The position numbers and the translations under genes are program-made. DNA of 64,000 bases, from positions 228,222 to 292,221 of the forward strand of contig CAVPJC010000019.1 in NCBI GenBank assembly GCA_963705155.1, in the 5' to 3' direction. Numbering within the stretch: the first letter of the stretch is position 1; each line of letters begins with the position of its first letter. The notes beneath the pieces are model-generated. The model searched no databases and was not told the DNA's origin. It saw only the letters and a list, made by a program, of their open reading frames with translations. The DNA is from CAVPJC01 sp963705155 (GTDB lineage Bacteria; Chloroflexota; Anaerolineae; Anaerolineales; UBA4823). Below are positions 38,370 through 47,346 of this stretch, piece by piece.

Positions 38370-40322
38370 TCAGTCCACCTGGTAGGGGACATCGGTGATG
38401 ACAATGTTTTTCTTGAAGAGCAGCGCCAGCCGCAGCCACAGCGCTGCCTGGGTATGCAGCAGGTTGTGATACCAGTGCTTGGGTACAAACTGCGGCACCA
38501 CGATGGTGATGATCTCGTTGGGCTGGCGCTGGTCGGCGATCTCTTCGATGTACTCCAGCAGCGGTTCGGCCAGCAGGCGGTAGGGCGAATCGAGCACCAC
38601 CAGGCGCACGCCGTCGCCCCACTTTTCCCATTTGCGCTGCACCTTCTCGGTTTCGTCCGTATCAATCGAGACATGCACGGCGGTGACGTCATCCGAAAGG
38701 TTGCGGGCATACCGTAAAGCAGCCAGCGAGCCCTGGTGCACGCCGCTGACTGGCAGGATGACGCGGTGGCGCGGAATGCGCGGCGGGGCGCCGTAGTTTT
38801 CCAGCGAGAGGCGTTTGGCCAGGTGCTTGTAGTGGCGGTGGATGGAAAGGAAGATGGTGATCAGCGCCGGGGTGACGATCAGCACGATCCAGGCGCCGTC
38901 CTGGAATTTGGTGATGGCAAAGACCAGCATGACCACAAAGGTGCACACTGCGCCAAAGCCGTTGATGAACATCTTGAGCTGCCAGCCCTGTTGATAGCGC
39001 AGGGTGGAGCCGCGTTCCTTGATCTCCTGCCCGGTTGCGCCAGGCTGCCGATCTTCCACCAGCGGCGCGCCATGCCGGCCTGGGAGAGGGTGAAGGAAAG
39101 AAACACCCCGATGGCATACAGAGGGATCAGGCGGGTGACGCTGGCCTGGAAGAGGATGATCAGCAGGGAGGCCACCAGCGCCAGGCTGACGATGCCGCGT
39201 GAGTACACCAGGCGGCTGCCGCGGTAGGTCAGCTGGCGGGGCAGAAAGCCGTCGTTTGCCACCAGGGCGCTCAACCGGGGGAAATCGGCAAAGGCGGTGT
39301 TGGCAGCCATCATCAGGATCACGGTGGTGGCGCTGATCAACCCAGGTAGAGCACGCCCTGCCCGTTGAACACCGTGCGGGCCAGCTGCGAGATGACCGTT
39401 TCTTCTTCGGAGGGCACTGCGCCGATCTGGTGCGGTCAGGAAGGAAATCCCCAGGAAGAGCGTCCCCAGGATGAGCGACATCCAGATCAGGGTGATGCCG
39501 GCGTTCTTGCTGCGCGGCTCTTTGAAGGCGGTGATGCCGTTCGAGATGGCTTCCACGCCGGTCAGGGCGGTGGTGCCGCTGGAAAAGGCGTGCAGCAGCA
39601 AGAAAGGCGGTCACGGCCTGGGTCGTGTGGACCATTTCCAGGTGCGGCGGGTCGACCACCGTGCCGAGCGTGCCGGTAATCAAGCGGAAGATGCCCCATC
39701 CGACGGTCATCAACATCATCACGATGAAGAAATAGGTGGGGATGGCAAAAGTGGCGCCCGATTCTTTGACCCCGCGCAGGTTGACCAGCATGACAAAAAT
39801 GACCATGCCCACAGCGATCTGGACACGGTAAGGAAAGAGCTGCGGATAAGCCGAGACGATCTGGGCCACACCCGAAGAGATGGAAACCGCCACGGTGAGG
39901 ATGTAATCGGTCAGCAGGGCGGCGCCGGCGGTCTGGGCGGGCAGCTCACCCAGGTTATCGCGGGCGACGATGTAGGCGCCGCCGCCGTCCGGGATAGGCG
40001 TGGATGGTCTGCTCGTACGAGATGGTGACGATGGCCAGCAGGAGCACCGATGGCAATGGAGATGCGGAAAGACATAGCCAAAGGCTGCCGTGCCCGCCGC
40101 CGCCAGGATCACCAGGATTTCCTGGGTGGCGTAGGCGGTGGAGGAGAGGGCATCGGAGGCGAAAACCGCCAGCCCGATGGCCTTGCCGATCGTCTGGTGC
40201 GGAGCGTCGGCGGTCTGCAGCGGGCGCCCGATCAGCCAGGTGCTGAACGAGCGAGGTGGTTTGTATTCGGTGGTGCGTCTTAAAACGGTAGAACCGTTAT
40301 TTTCTTCATCAATTTTTATCAT
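38370..40322 (-). CDS. KimA-like APC-superfamily potassium permease (several frameshifts)
   Basis: About 650 residues. The N-terminus ends in GLAVFASDALSSTAYATQEILVIL, the signature of large APC permeases such as the KimA (YdaO) K+/H+ symporter. It is followed by PDGGGAYIVARDNLG and several TM helices. The C-terminal soluble domain (USP-like) has HRVILPVSGVHQGSLAALRYAR and IVVPQFVPKHWYHNLLH. At least four indels break the frame at about 40100, 39600, 39420 and 39030. The two adjacent RCK proteins support potassium as substrate, but an amino-acid permease remains possible. Confidence 0.8.
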   Translation of the reverse strand: MIKIDEENNGSTVLRRTTEYKPPRSFSTWLIGRPLQTADAPHQTIGKAIGLAVFASDALSSTAYATQEILVILAAAGTAAFGYVFPHLHCHRCSCWPSSPSRTSRPSTPIPDGGGAYIVARDNLGELPAQTAGAALLTDYILTVAVSISSGVAQIVSAYPQLFPYRVQIAVGMVIFVMLVNLRGVKESGATFAIPTYFFIVMMLMTVGWGIFRLITGTLGTVVDPPHLEMVHTTQAVTAFLAAARLFQRHHRPDRRGSHLERHHRLQRAAQQERRHHPDLDVAHPGDALPGDFLPDRTRSAQCPPKKKRSSRSWPARCSTGRACSTWVDQRHHRDPDDGCQHRLCRFPPVERPGGKRRLSAPPADLPRQPPGVLTRHRQPGAGGLPADHPLPGQRHPPDPSVCHRGVSFLHPLPGRHGAPLVEDRQPGATGQEIKERGSTLRYQQGWQLKMFINGFGAVCTFVVMLVFAITKFQDGAWIVLIVTPALITIFLSIHRHYKHLAKRLSLENYGAPPRIPRHRVILPVSGVHQGSLAALRYARNLSDDVTAVHVSIDTDETEKVQRKWEKWGDGVRLVVLDSPYRLLAEPLLEYIEEIADQRQPNEIITIVVPQFVPKHWYHNLLHTQAALWLRLALLFKKNIVITDVPYQVD

Positions 40323-40738
40323 ACGTTTAGGCGCCGGTGATCGGTTTCCCCGGCACGTCCTGTTCACAAATAAAAACCCACCAAGTCCTGATCGATCTGC
40401 CCGGCAGGCTGGGAATAAAAAGAATTTTATTCTTATTGTCCCCGGGCGTCAATAGCTGGGGGGTGAATCATCAGGGCTTTCACAAGAGTCCAGATGTCAG
40501 TTGCGATAAGAGCGTGTCTTCGCGAACCGACGAAGCAATCGCCGAGGAAGTCAAAGATTGCTTCACCCGGCAAAAAAACGACTCGCTTCGCTCAGGGCAA
40601 GAGCCGCCGGGTTCGCAATGACATGCACGTAACAGGTTGGCTATCAAGCTACTTTGTGAAAGCCCTGGGTGAATCATCCCCCGAAGCGGTGGGGCGTCTT
40701 CTATACCCGGCCTGGAAACAAACACCCTAGGGGATGGA
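40323..40738. other. Intergenic region upstream of the K+ permease
   Basis: 416 bases with no credible gene. It should hold the permease promoter on the minus strand. The right half is occupied by a REP-like palindromic repeat (40495-40623). Short open frames here read through the repeat and are not genes. Confidence 0.5.
40495..40623. repeat. REP-like palindromic repeat, copy A
   Basis: 129 bp with mirrored ends: TGTCAGTTGCGA at 40495-40506 and TCGCAATGACA at 40613-40623. Inside are GAAGCAATC and its complement GATTGCTTC on either side of a short spacer, plus CTTCGCTCAGGGCAAGAG. The same words occur in the copies at 44516 and 51883. This is a dispersed intergenic family of the TCATTGCGAG...GCAATC type. 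Confidence 0.75.
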
Positions 40739-41615
40739 TCATCGACCGACCAACGGGAGGTAGATCGAGTGGTCCATCACACCGTCGGTGAGCTTATAGA
40801 GCCAGATATAGGGATAATTCGATTGGTTCCCAGCCAGGTCTGAAGCAAATCCAAAAATCTGGTTCCAACCTGGCTGGAGGGCGCTGGCGTTGATCATGAT
40901 GGAATAGGGCGGCTGATCCAGACTTGCCAGGGTAACATACAATTCATTAACGGCATCCCACAAGAGAAACTTAACCTCTCCGATGGTACCATTATCGCTC
41001 ACCTCAATTTCTAACAGGACCTGCTCCCCTTCACGAAGATCATACCGCTGCCCATCAAGAACCGGTGCAGTCCATTGCACGGTTGGAGCTGCCTGGTCGA
41101 TCATTGAGAGACGAACAACGGCTGAACTCCGATTTACTCTTCCCACTTCTGAGTTTGTATTCGAACGAATCCTCTCCAAAATAACCGCTCTGTGCCTGGT
41201 AGACAAAATCTCCCAGTTGGCCCAAGATGACTGCGCCCTGTTGCGGCGGGCGAACCAGGACCACTTCCACCAGGCTCTCATCGGACAACTGGTCATTTTC
41301 GAGGATTCCTGGAGCCGGGATGCTTATTTGATCTCCTGTGAATGTGAACAGGTCGTCGTGTGCAACCAGTTTGGGCTTTTTATCGTCTCCTGCCTGCAGG
41401 ATAGCGAACTGGCCTTTCCTGAGACCCACCACCTGTGTGGTGTTCAATATGCAGGCGGCGTTATCCGGCACGGTCACAGTATCGACGGTGATCGAACCCT
41501 GCGCGCCGCTGTTGCTGCAGTCATCCGCCAGGGTTGGCGAACTGCTCGAAGCGAGCAGCATGAGCGCCAATATGGAGCCTGCGAGGATAATCTCTCTGAA
41601 ATGCGCCTGAACCAT
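40739..41615 (-). CDS. Secreted Ig-like repeat protein with YLPLV tail (one frameshift)
   Basis: About 292 residues. The start at 41615 has AAGGAGG. A signal peptide (IILAGSILALMLLASSSSPTLA) is followed by a cadherin-like/Big_9-type domain with APGILENDQLSDESL and GDFVYQAQSGYFGEDSFEY. After an indel near 41150 a second beta-domain follows (PTVQWTAPVLDG, then LEIEVSDNGTIGEVKFLLWD). The protein ends HSIYLPLVGR. The final YLPLV-plus-basic tail recurs in secreted proteins of Chloroflexota as far as I recall. The ligand or role is unknown; cell-surface adhesion is plausible. Confidence 0.7.
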
Positions 41616-41995
41616 TTTTCCTCCTTTATCAATAAAGGCGTCCGACCTTTTCCTGGTTGTACCAGCATACACTCTCAGAGGGATTCAGGCATCCTTTCTT
41701 GTCCAACTGCCTCAACTGCATTTCCTGCCACTGCTGGAATATTGGCTCTTATCCATACCGATCTCTAATTGCAAGATTGTCCAGCGACCGTCTCAAACGA
41801 CAATCGGCGCTGAACAGCTTCGCAGAGCAAGGTAGGATGGCTACAATGCGACCCGGGTTGGCCGAACGGCTTTGGTGAACCCTGAACAGGGCAGATGAAA
41901 ATCTGTGCCTGGGTGATTCGTTGCTGGGGGCGATGTTTCTCAATTTTACCGATTTAAAAGTGCCCAGCCGCTGAACTGATTTTATTCTTTTAATC
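41616..41995. other. Intergenic region, nothing recognised
   Basis: 380 bases between the secreted protein and the DUF3891 gene, both on the minus strand. It must contain the promoter of the secreted-protein gene. Short open frames on both strands lack ribosome-binding sites and family motifs. Confidence 0.4.
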
Positions 41996-42680
41996 TCAGG
42001 GCGTCAATGCCAGGACGAGCCTTTCGACATGATAAGGCAGCAGCACGGCATCCAACCGCTCCGGGTAGCCGTCGAGCTGGTAGCCAACCAGGTAGCCGGT
42101 GCAGCGCTCCACCTGCAGCGGCCAGGGGTCCAGGGTGATCTGGCTGCCGGTGATATGGTAATGAACGGCGGTCGTGTGGCCGGTCTGCGTAATTTGAATA
42201 CACCTCCACCGAGCCGTGTGCATCTACCTCGCGGCAGAAATCAAACGAGATATTATCGCACAGGCGGGTCAGGCAGTCGATCTGCTGGAACAATTCGGGC
42301 GTGAAATTGTGCCGGGCGATCTGCTCGCCCAGGGCGGTCTGCATCTCTGCAGCCAGCGCCAGCCGCCCGGGGGTGGCGCTGCCGGAGACCAGGCGCAGCA
42401 AATGGTGGCGGGTGATGATATCGGCAGCCGGATCGCTGCAGGGCATGCTGAAGCCGCGGCGGGTGATGCCCAGCCAGGTTCCCTCATCCACATCGCCGAT
42501 GGCGTGGTGATCCAGGTAGCCATAACCGCGATCGTGCAGGCCAATGCCCATCACCACCGAGAGCGGCGGCAGGGGCGGGAATTCGAACCGGTCGTTGCCC
42601 CACAGCATAGCCAGGGCGCCGGCCAGCTTAAGGTGCTCAGATTGGGGGATAACAATGGGACGCCTGGAAGATTTGAACAC
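41996..42680 (-). CDS. DUF3891-family protein (one frameshift)
   Basis: About 228 residues. The GTG start at 42680 follows an AGGAGG box (complement of 42689-42694). Family features are VIPQSEHLKLAGALAMLWG at the N-terminus, GIGLHDRGYGYLDH and TRHHLLRLVSG. The His/Asp-rich motifs resemble a degenerate HD-type metal site. An indel near 42190 moves the frame; the correct tail is HYHITGSQITLDPWPL ending LVLALTP at 41996. Function is unknown. A tRNA terminator lies just upstream of its ribosome-binding site. Confidence 0.78.
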
Positions 42681-42705
42681 GATAAGACCTCCTATAAAAC
42701 AAACA

Positions 42706-42727
42706 CCCCGAGGGTTTCCCCTCGGGG
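42706..42727 (-). terminator. Intrinsic terminator of the tRNA-Gln gene
   Basis: CCCCGAGGG (42706-42714) pairs perfectly with CCCTCGGGG (42719-42727). On the minus strand the stem is followed by TGTTTGTTTTAT. It is 40 bases downstream of the tRNA 3' end and ends that transcript before the DUF3891 gene. Confidence 0.85.
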
Positions 42728-42767
42728 CATTTCCAGATAAGGAGAGGCTGAACAATCACCAGCCAGG

Positions 42768-42838
42768 CTGGGGGTCAGGGATTCGAACCCCGGCAAGCAA
42801 ATCCAGAGTTTGCTGTCCTACCACTAGACGAACCCCCA
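42768..42838 (-). tRNA. tRNA-Gln (anticodon CTG)
   Basis: A 71-base cloverleaf on the minus strand. The acceptor stem TGGGGGT pairs with ACCCCCA, followed by discriminator G. The D-arm contains AGTGGTAGGAC. The anticodon stem GCAAA/TTTGC carries the loop CTCTGGA with anticodon CTG. The T-arm is CGGGG-TTCGAAT-CCCTG. It reads CAG codons. CCA is not encoded. A glutaminyl-tRNA synthetase gene lies 2 kb away. Confidence 0.95.
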
Positions 42839-42907
42839 GAGTTCGTGAGACCGACATTTTACCACAATTTGACGGCTCGCGAGATTGATTCTACCATTAA
42901 AAAAATG

Positions 42908-44056
42908 CTATTCATTGCCCGGTAACGGCGCACCCGGCGCAGGTGGAGAGGCCGGCGACTTCCCGGCGCCCCACGGCAGACGCGGGGCGAGAGACGCCAG
43001 CAGCAGCAAGAAGGGCAGGGGCAGGAGATACAGCACCGGCTGGAGCGCCTCCCACCAGCGGAACGACAGAACGGCGTTGGCCCAGGACTGCGCCGGGAAT
43101 GTCTGGTACAGCCCCAGGCTCATCACCACCGGCGATAAAATGGCCGGGACCACCAGAGCCAGGATGCGCTGCCAGCGCCCGGGGGCAGCCAGGTACAACC
43201 CGGCTCCCGCCGCCAGGATCAGCAGGCTGGCGGTCTCGTAAGCCTCCAATCCATGATATACATCATTCCCGAGCACCGGGAAAATGGCGATCCCGTACAG
43301 CAGGAACGAGAGCAGCGTCCACTCCTGCCGCACCCGCTCCAGAAACCCCGAGAAGATGCGCAGCAAAACGGCGACCACCCCGGTCATCACCACCAGGAAG
43401 ACCAGCTGCACCGCCAGCATCAGGCCGATCTTTCCGGCCAGCGATTGCTCATCCGGCCAGCCCCAGGAGCCGTACAGCGGGAGCACCAACGTGGTTAACA
43501 CCGCCATCTGGGAGATGAGCTGCAGGATGGCAAAGACAAAAGTGAACGCCATTCCCAGGGCCGGCAGCGCCCATACCGGGAACGAGCGGAACAGCCCGAA
43601 TCTCCAGGCCGCCAGCAGAAATCCCAGGATCAGCAGCAAGAAAGCGGCAAATAACCAGGATCCGACGCTTACTTTTACGCTCACGGGCGCCAAAACCAGG
43701 AGAGGAGAAAGCAGCGGCAGGAGGAAGGGCAGGAAGGCTACAGCCACCTGCCAGCCGCGCAGTGGGCCGCCGGGCAGGTGTGCGCCGGGTTGCAGGTTCA
43801 TGGGAAGGCTCCTTTCGCGCAGGTGGGCGCGCACGATCGCCAGCGGCAGGTCGCGCAGCTCGCGCCAGGCCAGGTGTAAGAGCGCCACGCGACCCCGCGC
43901 CCGGGCTTCGGCGGCTGCCATGCGCAGGGCGTAGAGCAGCTCATCGGTGTATTCGCGGCGGTACGCCGGCGGGAAGCAGATCAAGGCGGCCCGGTACAAG
44001 CGGAGGATGAGTGCTTCTTTCGGGCGGTCCTTACGGCTGAGTTTCATGTTTGTCAT
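42908..44056 (-). CDS. Polytopic membrane protein paired with PadR
   Basis: About 382 residues. A basic cytoplasmic N-terminal segment of about 90 residues has LYRAALICFPPAYRREYTDELLYALRMA, a signature of membrane proteins coupled to PadR regulators. It is followed by eight or nine TM helices (GWQVAVAFLPFLLPLLSPLL, then LMLAVQLVFLVVMTGVVAVLL) and a Pro-rich tail. It starts 18 bases after padR ends. PadR-linked proteins of this kind often relate to membrane stress or drug response. The exact role is unknown. Confidence 0.75.
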   Translation of the reverse strand: MTNMKLSRKDRPKEALILRLYRAALICFPPAYRREYTDELLYALRMAAAEARARGRVALLHLAWRELRDLPLAIVRAHLRERSLPMNLQPGAHLPGGPLRGWQVAVAFLPFLLPLLSPLLVLAPVSVKVSVGSWLFAAFLLLILGFLLAAWRFGLFRSFPVWALPALGMAFTFVFAILQLISQMAVLTTLVLPLYGSWGWPDEQSLAGKIGLMLAVQLVFLVVMTGVVAVLLRIFSGFLERVRQEWTLLSFLLYGIAIFPVLGNDVYHGLEAYETASLLILAAGAGLYLAAPGRWQRILALVVPAILSPVVMSLGLYQTFPAQSWANAVLSFRWWEALQPVLYLLPLPFLLLLASLAPRLPWGAGKSPASPPAPGAPLPGNE

Positions 44057-44074
44057 TTTCCCCACCCGGCCCGC

Positions 44075-44425
44075 TCAGGCCGGCTCGCCAATCTGGCTGC
44101 GGCGCGCCAGCTCGGCCAGGCGCTGCACGCGGCTGGCTTCAGCCTGCAGCAAGGCCAGGCCCTGCGGGGTGAGGGCGTAAACCTTGCGCGGCAGCCCGGG
44201 GGCTGGCTCTCCGCCCGCCGGCACACGCTCGACGTGGCCCTGCTCTTCCAGCCGCCCCAGCGCGCCGTACAGCGTGCTGGTGGAGAGCAGGTGCGCGGCC
44301 TGGCTGAGCTTCTCAACATCCTTGAGGATGGCGTAGCCGTGCTTGCGTCCCGCCGCCAGGCTGAGCAGGATGAGAAAGACCGGCTCGGAGATGGGTTCGG
44401 TAGACCGGTGGTTGTTGGCGCTCAT
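44075..44425 (-). CDS. PadR-family transcriptional regulator
   Basis: 116 residues. The winged helix has FLILLSLAAGRKHGYAILKDVE, LSTSTLYGALGRLEEQG and KVYALTPQGLALL, all diagnostic of PadR. A short C-terminal helix mediates dimerisation. PadR proteins usually repress themselves and a neighbouring membrane-protein gene. The downstream membrane protein is the likely target. A palindromic AT-rich sequence sits 10 bases upstream of the start. Confidence 0.92.
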   Translation of the reverse strand: MSANNHRSTEPISEPVFLILLSLAAGRKHGYAILKDVEKLSQAAHLLSTSTLYGALGRLEEQGHVERVPAGGEPAPGLPRKVYALTPQGLALLQAEASRVQRLAELARRSQIGEPA

Positions 44426-44434
44426 ATTACCTCA

Positions 44435-44468
44435 CGCGATATATCGTATTGCGTAATATATTATCGCG
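44435..44468. promoter_or_regulatory. Candidate PadR operator
   Basis: CGCGATA (44435-44441) and TATCGCG (44462-44468) form perfect inverted arms around an AT-rich spacer with further ATATAT symmetry. The site overlaps the expected promoter of the padR gene, consistent with autorepression. Confidence 0.55.
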
Positions 44469-44515
44469 CCGGTTTGGGCCACTGTCAAGCGTAGATTTTC
44501 GATTTTCAGGCATCT

Positions 44516-44686
44516 GGATTGATTCAGGCCCAAAGAACGGGCCATCGCAAAGACATGTCTCGGCTGCCAACCCACGGCTCGCCATGTCTTTAAAGTGCGA
44601 GCGAGCGCCCTTGGCGAGCGAAGCAATCTGCCTAATGCGCGTGCGGATTGCTTCAGGCCCAAAGAACGGGCCTTCGCAATGACATG
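44516..44686. repeat. REP-like repeat, copy B, with 42-bp direct duplication
   Basis: Two direct copies, 44516-44557 and 44645-44686, match at 39 of 42 positions; both contain TTCAGGCCCAAAGAACGGGCC. Between them are CGAGCGAGCG and GCGAGCGAAGCAATC, words shared with the copies at 40495 and 51883. It fills the space between padR and glnS. The open frame that runs through it into glnS is not coding. Confidence 0.7.
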
Positions 44687-44792
44687 GTTCAGCTATGTGA
44701 AAACCACCTCAGGGGCGGATGCAGCAATGCCGGTTTCTGATGGAAAGAAGTATAATCAACCTATCTTAAGAAAAATTCCTGGAGCGCCAGAC

Positions 44793-46476
44793 ATGTTGAT
44801 GAACGACCCCACTATACCCACCGATTTCATCCGCGCGGCTGTGCTGGAAGATATGAAATCCGGCCGTTTTGGCGGCCGGGTGCACACGCGCTTCCCGCCT
44901 GAACCCAACGGCTACCTGCACATCGGGCACGCCAAGGCGCTGATCATCGATTACGGGATCGCCGAAGATTTTGAGGGAGTGTACAACCTGCGCTTTGACG
45001 ACACCAACCCGGTCAAGGAAGACGTGGAATACGTCGACTCGATCAAAGCCGATATCCGCTGGCTGGGTTTTGATTGGGGAGACCGCGAGTTCTATGCTTC
45101 CGATTACTTCGAACAGCTTTACCAGTTTGCCGTCAAGCTGATCAATAAAGGCCGGGCCTACGTGGACGATCTGAGCGCCGATGAGATCCGCGAATACCGC
45201 GGCTCGCTGACGCAGCCCGGGCGCGAAAGCCCTTACCGTAACCGCAGCGTGGCCGAAAACCTGGATCTGTTCGAGCGCATGCGCGCCGGCGAATTCCCGG
45301 ACGGGGCGTGTGTGCTGCGCGCAAAAATCGACATGGCCTCCGGCAACATGAATATGCGCGACCCGGTGATGTACCGCATCATCCACGAGCCGCCGCACCA
45401 CCGCACCGGCAGCACCTGGTGCATCTACCCGATGTACGATTTTGCCCACGGGCAGTGCGATTCGATCGAAGGCATCACCCACTCGCTGTGCTCGCTGGAG
45501 TATGAAGACCACCGCCCGCTCTACGAGTGGTTCCTGAACGAGCTGGAGATCTACGCCCCGCGCCAGATCGAATTCGCCCGCCTCAACCTGACCTACACCG
45601 TGATGAGCAAGCGCAAGCTGGTGCGCCTGGTGCGCGAAGGGCACGTGCGCGGCTGGGACGACCCGCGCATGCCCACCCTCTCGGGGCTGCGCCGGCGCGG
45701 TTACACCCCCACCGCCGTGCGCGATTTTATCAACCGCGCCGGGGTGGCAAAAAACGCCAGCATGTCTGACCTGGCCCTGCTGGAGCACTGCCTCCGCGAG
45801 GAGCTGAATAAAACCGCCCCGCGCGTGATGGGTGTGCTGCACCCGCTCAAGGTGGTGCTGACCAATTACCCGGAAGGTCAGGTGGAGCAGGTGCAGGCGG
45901 TCAACAACCCTGAAGACCCCGCCGCGGGTACGCGCACGGTGCCGTTCTCGAAGGTGCTGTACATCGAAAAGGACGACTTTCGCGAGACGCCCCCGCCCAA
46001 GTATTACCGCCTGGCGCCGGGGCGAGAGGTGCGCCTGCGCTATGCTTATTTCATTAAGTGTGTGGATGTGGTCAAGGACGCCAGCGGCGAGGTGGTGGAG
46101 CTGCACTGCACCTACGACCCCGCCACGCAGGGCGGCGACGCCCCCGATGGGCGCAAGGTGAAGGCCACACTGCACTGGGTTTCGGCGCAGCACGCCCTGC
46201 CGGTGGAGGTGCGCCTGTACGAGCGCCTGTTCACCCGCCCCGACCCGGATGCCAGCGATGAGGGTGAAGACTTCACCGGCTACATCAATCCCGAGTTCGC
46301 TGCAGGTGCTCAACGGCTGCATGCTGGAGCCATCCGTGGCGGGAGCCGCCCCCGGCACACGCTTCCAGTTCGAGCGTCAGGGCTACTTCTGCGTCGACCC
46401 GGATTTACAGGATGGGGCGCTGGTGTTCAACCGCACGGTTTCGCTGAAAAGCGATTACCAGGTGCCAAAGACATAG
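44793..46476 (+). CDS. glnS: Glutaminyl-tRNA synthetase (one frameshift near the 3' end)
   Basis: About 560 residues. Class I signature motifs are RFPPEPNGYLHIGHAKA (HIGH box) and VMSKRKL (KMSKS box), and LRFDDTNP is typical of GlnRS. The C-terminal anticodon-binding beta-barrels follow. One extra T near 46291 breaks the frame: without it the protein continues INPESLQVLNGCM and ends KSDYQVPKT at 46476. Since this enzyme is essential, a sequencing error is more likely than decay. The start at 44793 has GGAGCG at the right distance. The upstream open frame from 44595 covers the repeat and is rejected. Confidence 0.93.
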
Positions 46477-46501
46477 CGCTTCATCGATTTCTTGATTTTT
46501 C

Positions 46502-46556
46502 GTAGTAGCGGCTTCAGCCGCTTTGGCTAAACACTAACGGCTAAAGCCGTTGCTAC
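46502..46556. repeat. Double palindrome between convergent genes
   Basis: AGCGGCTTCAGCCGCT (46507-46522) and AACGGCTAAAGCCGTT (46536-46551) are two self-complementary hairpins. The outer words GTAG and CTAC also mirror each other. The type (GTAGCAACGGCTTTAGCCG...) is a second dispersed repeat family. It lies exactly between the convergent glnS and SDR genes and may serve as a two-way terminator. Confidence 0.7.
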
Positions 46557-47344
46557 AGATCTTTAAATAAATCGCGCTTGCTGAAGGGGCTGAGGATGAA
46601 ACGCCCCAGCAGCTTGAGGCCGGAGCTGTAGCTCAGCACGGCGCCGTTCCGGCGGTTCTCCAGGATGCGGCGGGCCAGCCAGGGGGCCACGTTTTCGACG
46701 CGGTCGGCAATGATATTGAAGATGCGCTTGACCCGCTGCCACTCGGCGGGGCGGTCTTTGTAGGGAGCGGTCACCAGGTCGGTGATGACCATGCCCGGGC
46801 GCAGCGCCGCCACCAGCAGGGGTGTACCGCGCAGCTCCTGCGCCAGGCATTCGGTGTAATAATGCACCCCGTATTTGCTCGTGCCGTACGCCGCCAGGCC
46901 GGCATGTTTGCGCCCATCGCTGCCCATGCCTTCCATATTATAGATCGCCCCGAAACCCTGAGCCAGCATACCCTGTGCGGCGGTTGTGCAGCCGTACATC
47001 ACCCCCAGCAGGTTGGTCTCGATGGCCGAGCGGGCTTCATCGGGGGCCAGCTTCCAGGCTTCCACCGGAAACGGGCTGGAACCGGCGTTGTTGATCCAGA
47101 TGTCCACCGGCCCGCTGCGGGCGGCGGCATCCCACAGAGCCTGCACCTGAGCGGGGTCGCGGACGTCGCAGGGCACGGGGTGGATTTTTCCGGCGGGGAA
47201 TTGGGCCTGGAGCTCCTGTGCGGCGGCCTGGCAGGCGGCGTTTGTGCGCCCGCTGATCACAACGCTATGCCCCAGCTCCAGAAAAGCGCGCCCCAGGCCC
47301 AGGCCCAGCCCGCGCGTGCTGCCGGTGATGACGATGGTCTTCAC
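46553..47344 (-). CDS. Short-chain dehydrogenase/reductase
   Basis: 263 residues, intact. The Rossmann motif VITGSTRGLGLGLGRAF, the NNAG motif (IWINNAGSS) and the catalytic YGTSKYG are present; the usual Ser falls in NMEGMGS. It has an extra C-terminal region with a hydrophobic helix (LKLLGRFILSP), so membrane association is possible. The start is a GTG at 47344, 2 bases after the gltX stop. Substrate unknown. It is the last gene of the min-rodA-gltX transcript. Confidence 0.88.
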   Translation of the reverse strand: MKTIVITGSTRGLGLGLGRAFLELGHSVVISGRTNAACQAAAQELQAQFPAGKIHPVPCDVRDPAQVQALWDAAARSGPVDIWINNAGSSPFPVEAWKLAPDEARSAIETNLLGVMYGCTTAAQGMLAQGFGAIYNMEGMGSDGRKHAGLAAYGTSKYGVHYYTECLAQELRGTPLLVAALRPGMVITDLVTAPYKDRPAEWQRVKRIFNIIADRVENVAPWLARRILENRRNGAVLSYSSGLKLLGRFILSPFSKRDLFKDL

Positions 47345-47346
47345 GT

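Noticed and set aside
42706..42727. Hairpin considered as an attenuator of the DUF3891 gene
   Set aside because: Its T-rich tail and distance from the tRNA 3' end make it the tRNA-Gln terminator. It lies before, not within, the DUF3891 leader as far as can be judged.
44595..44792. N-terminal extension of glnS from 44595
   Set aside because: It translates the REP-like repeat copy B. The ribosome-binding site and homology begin at 44793.
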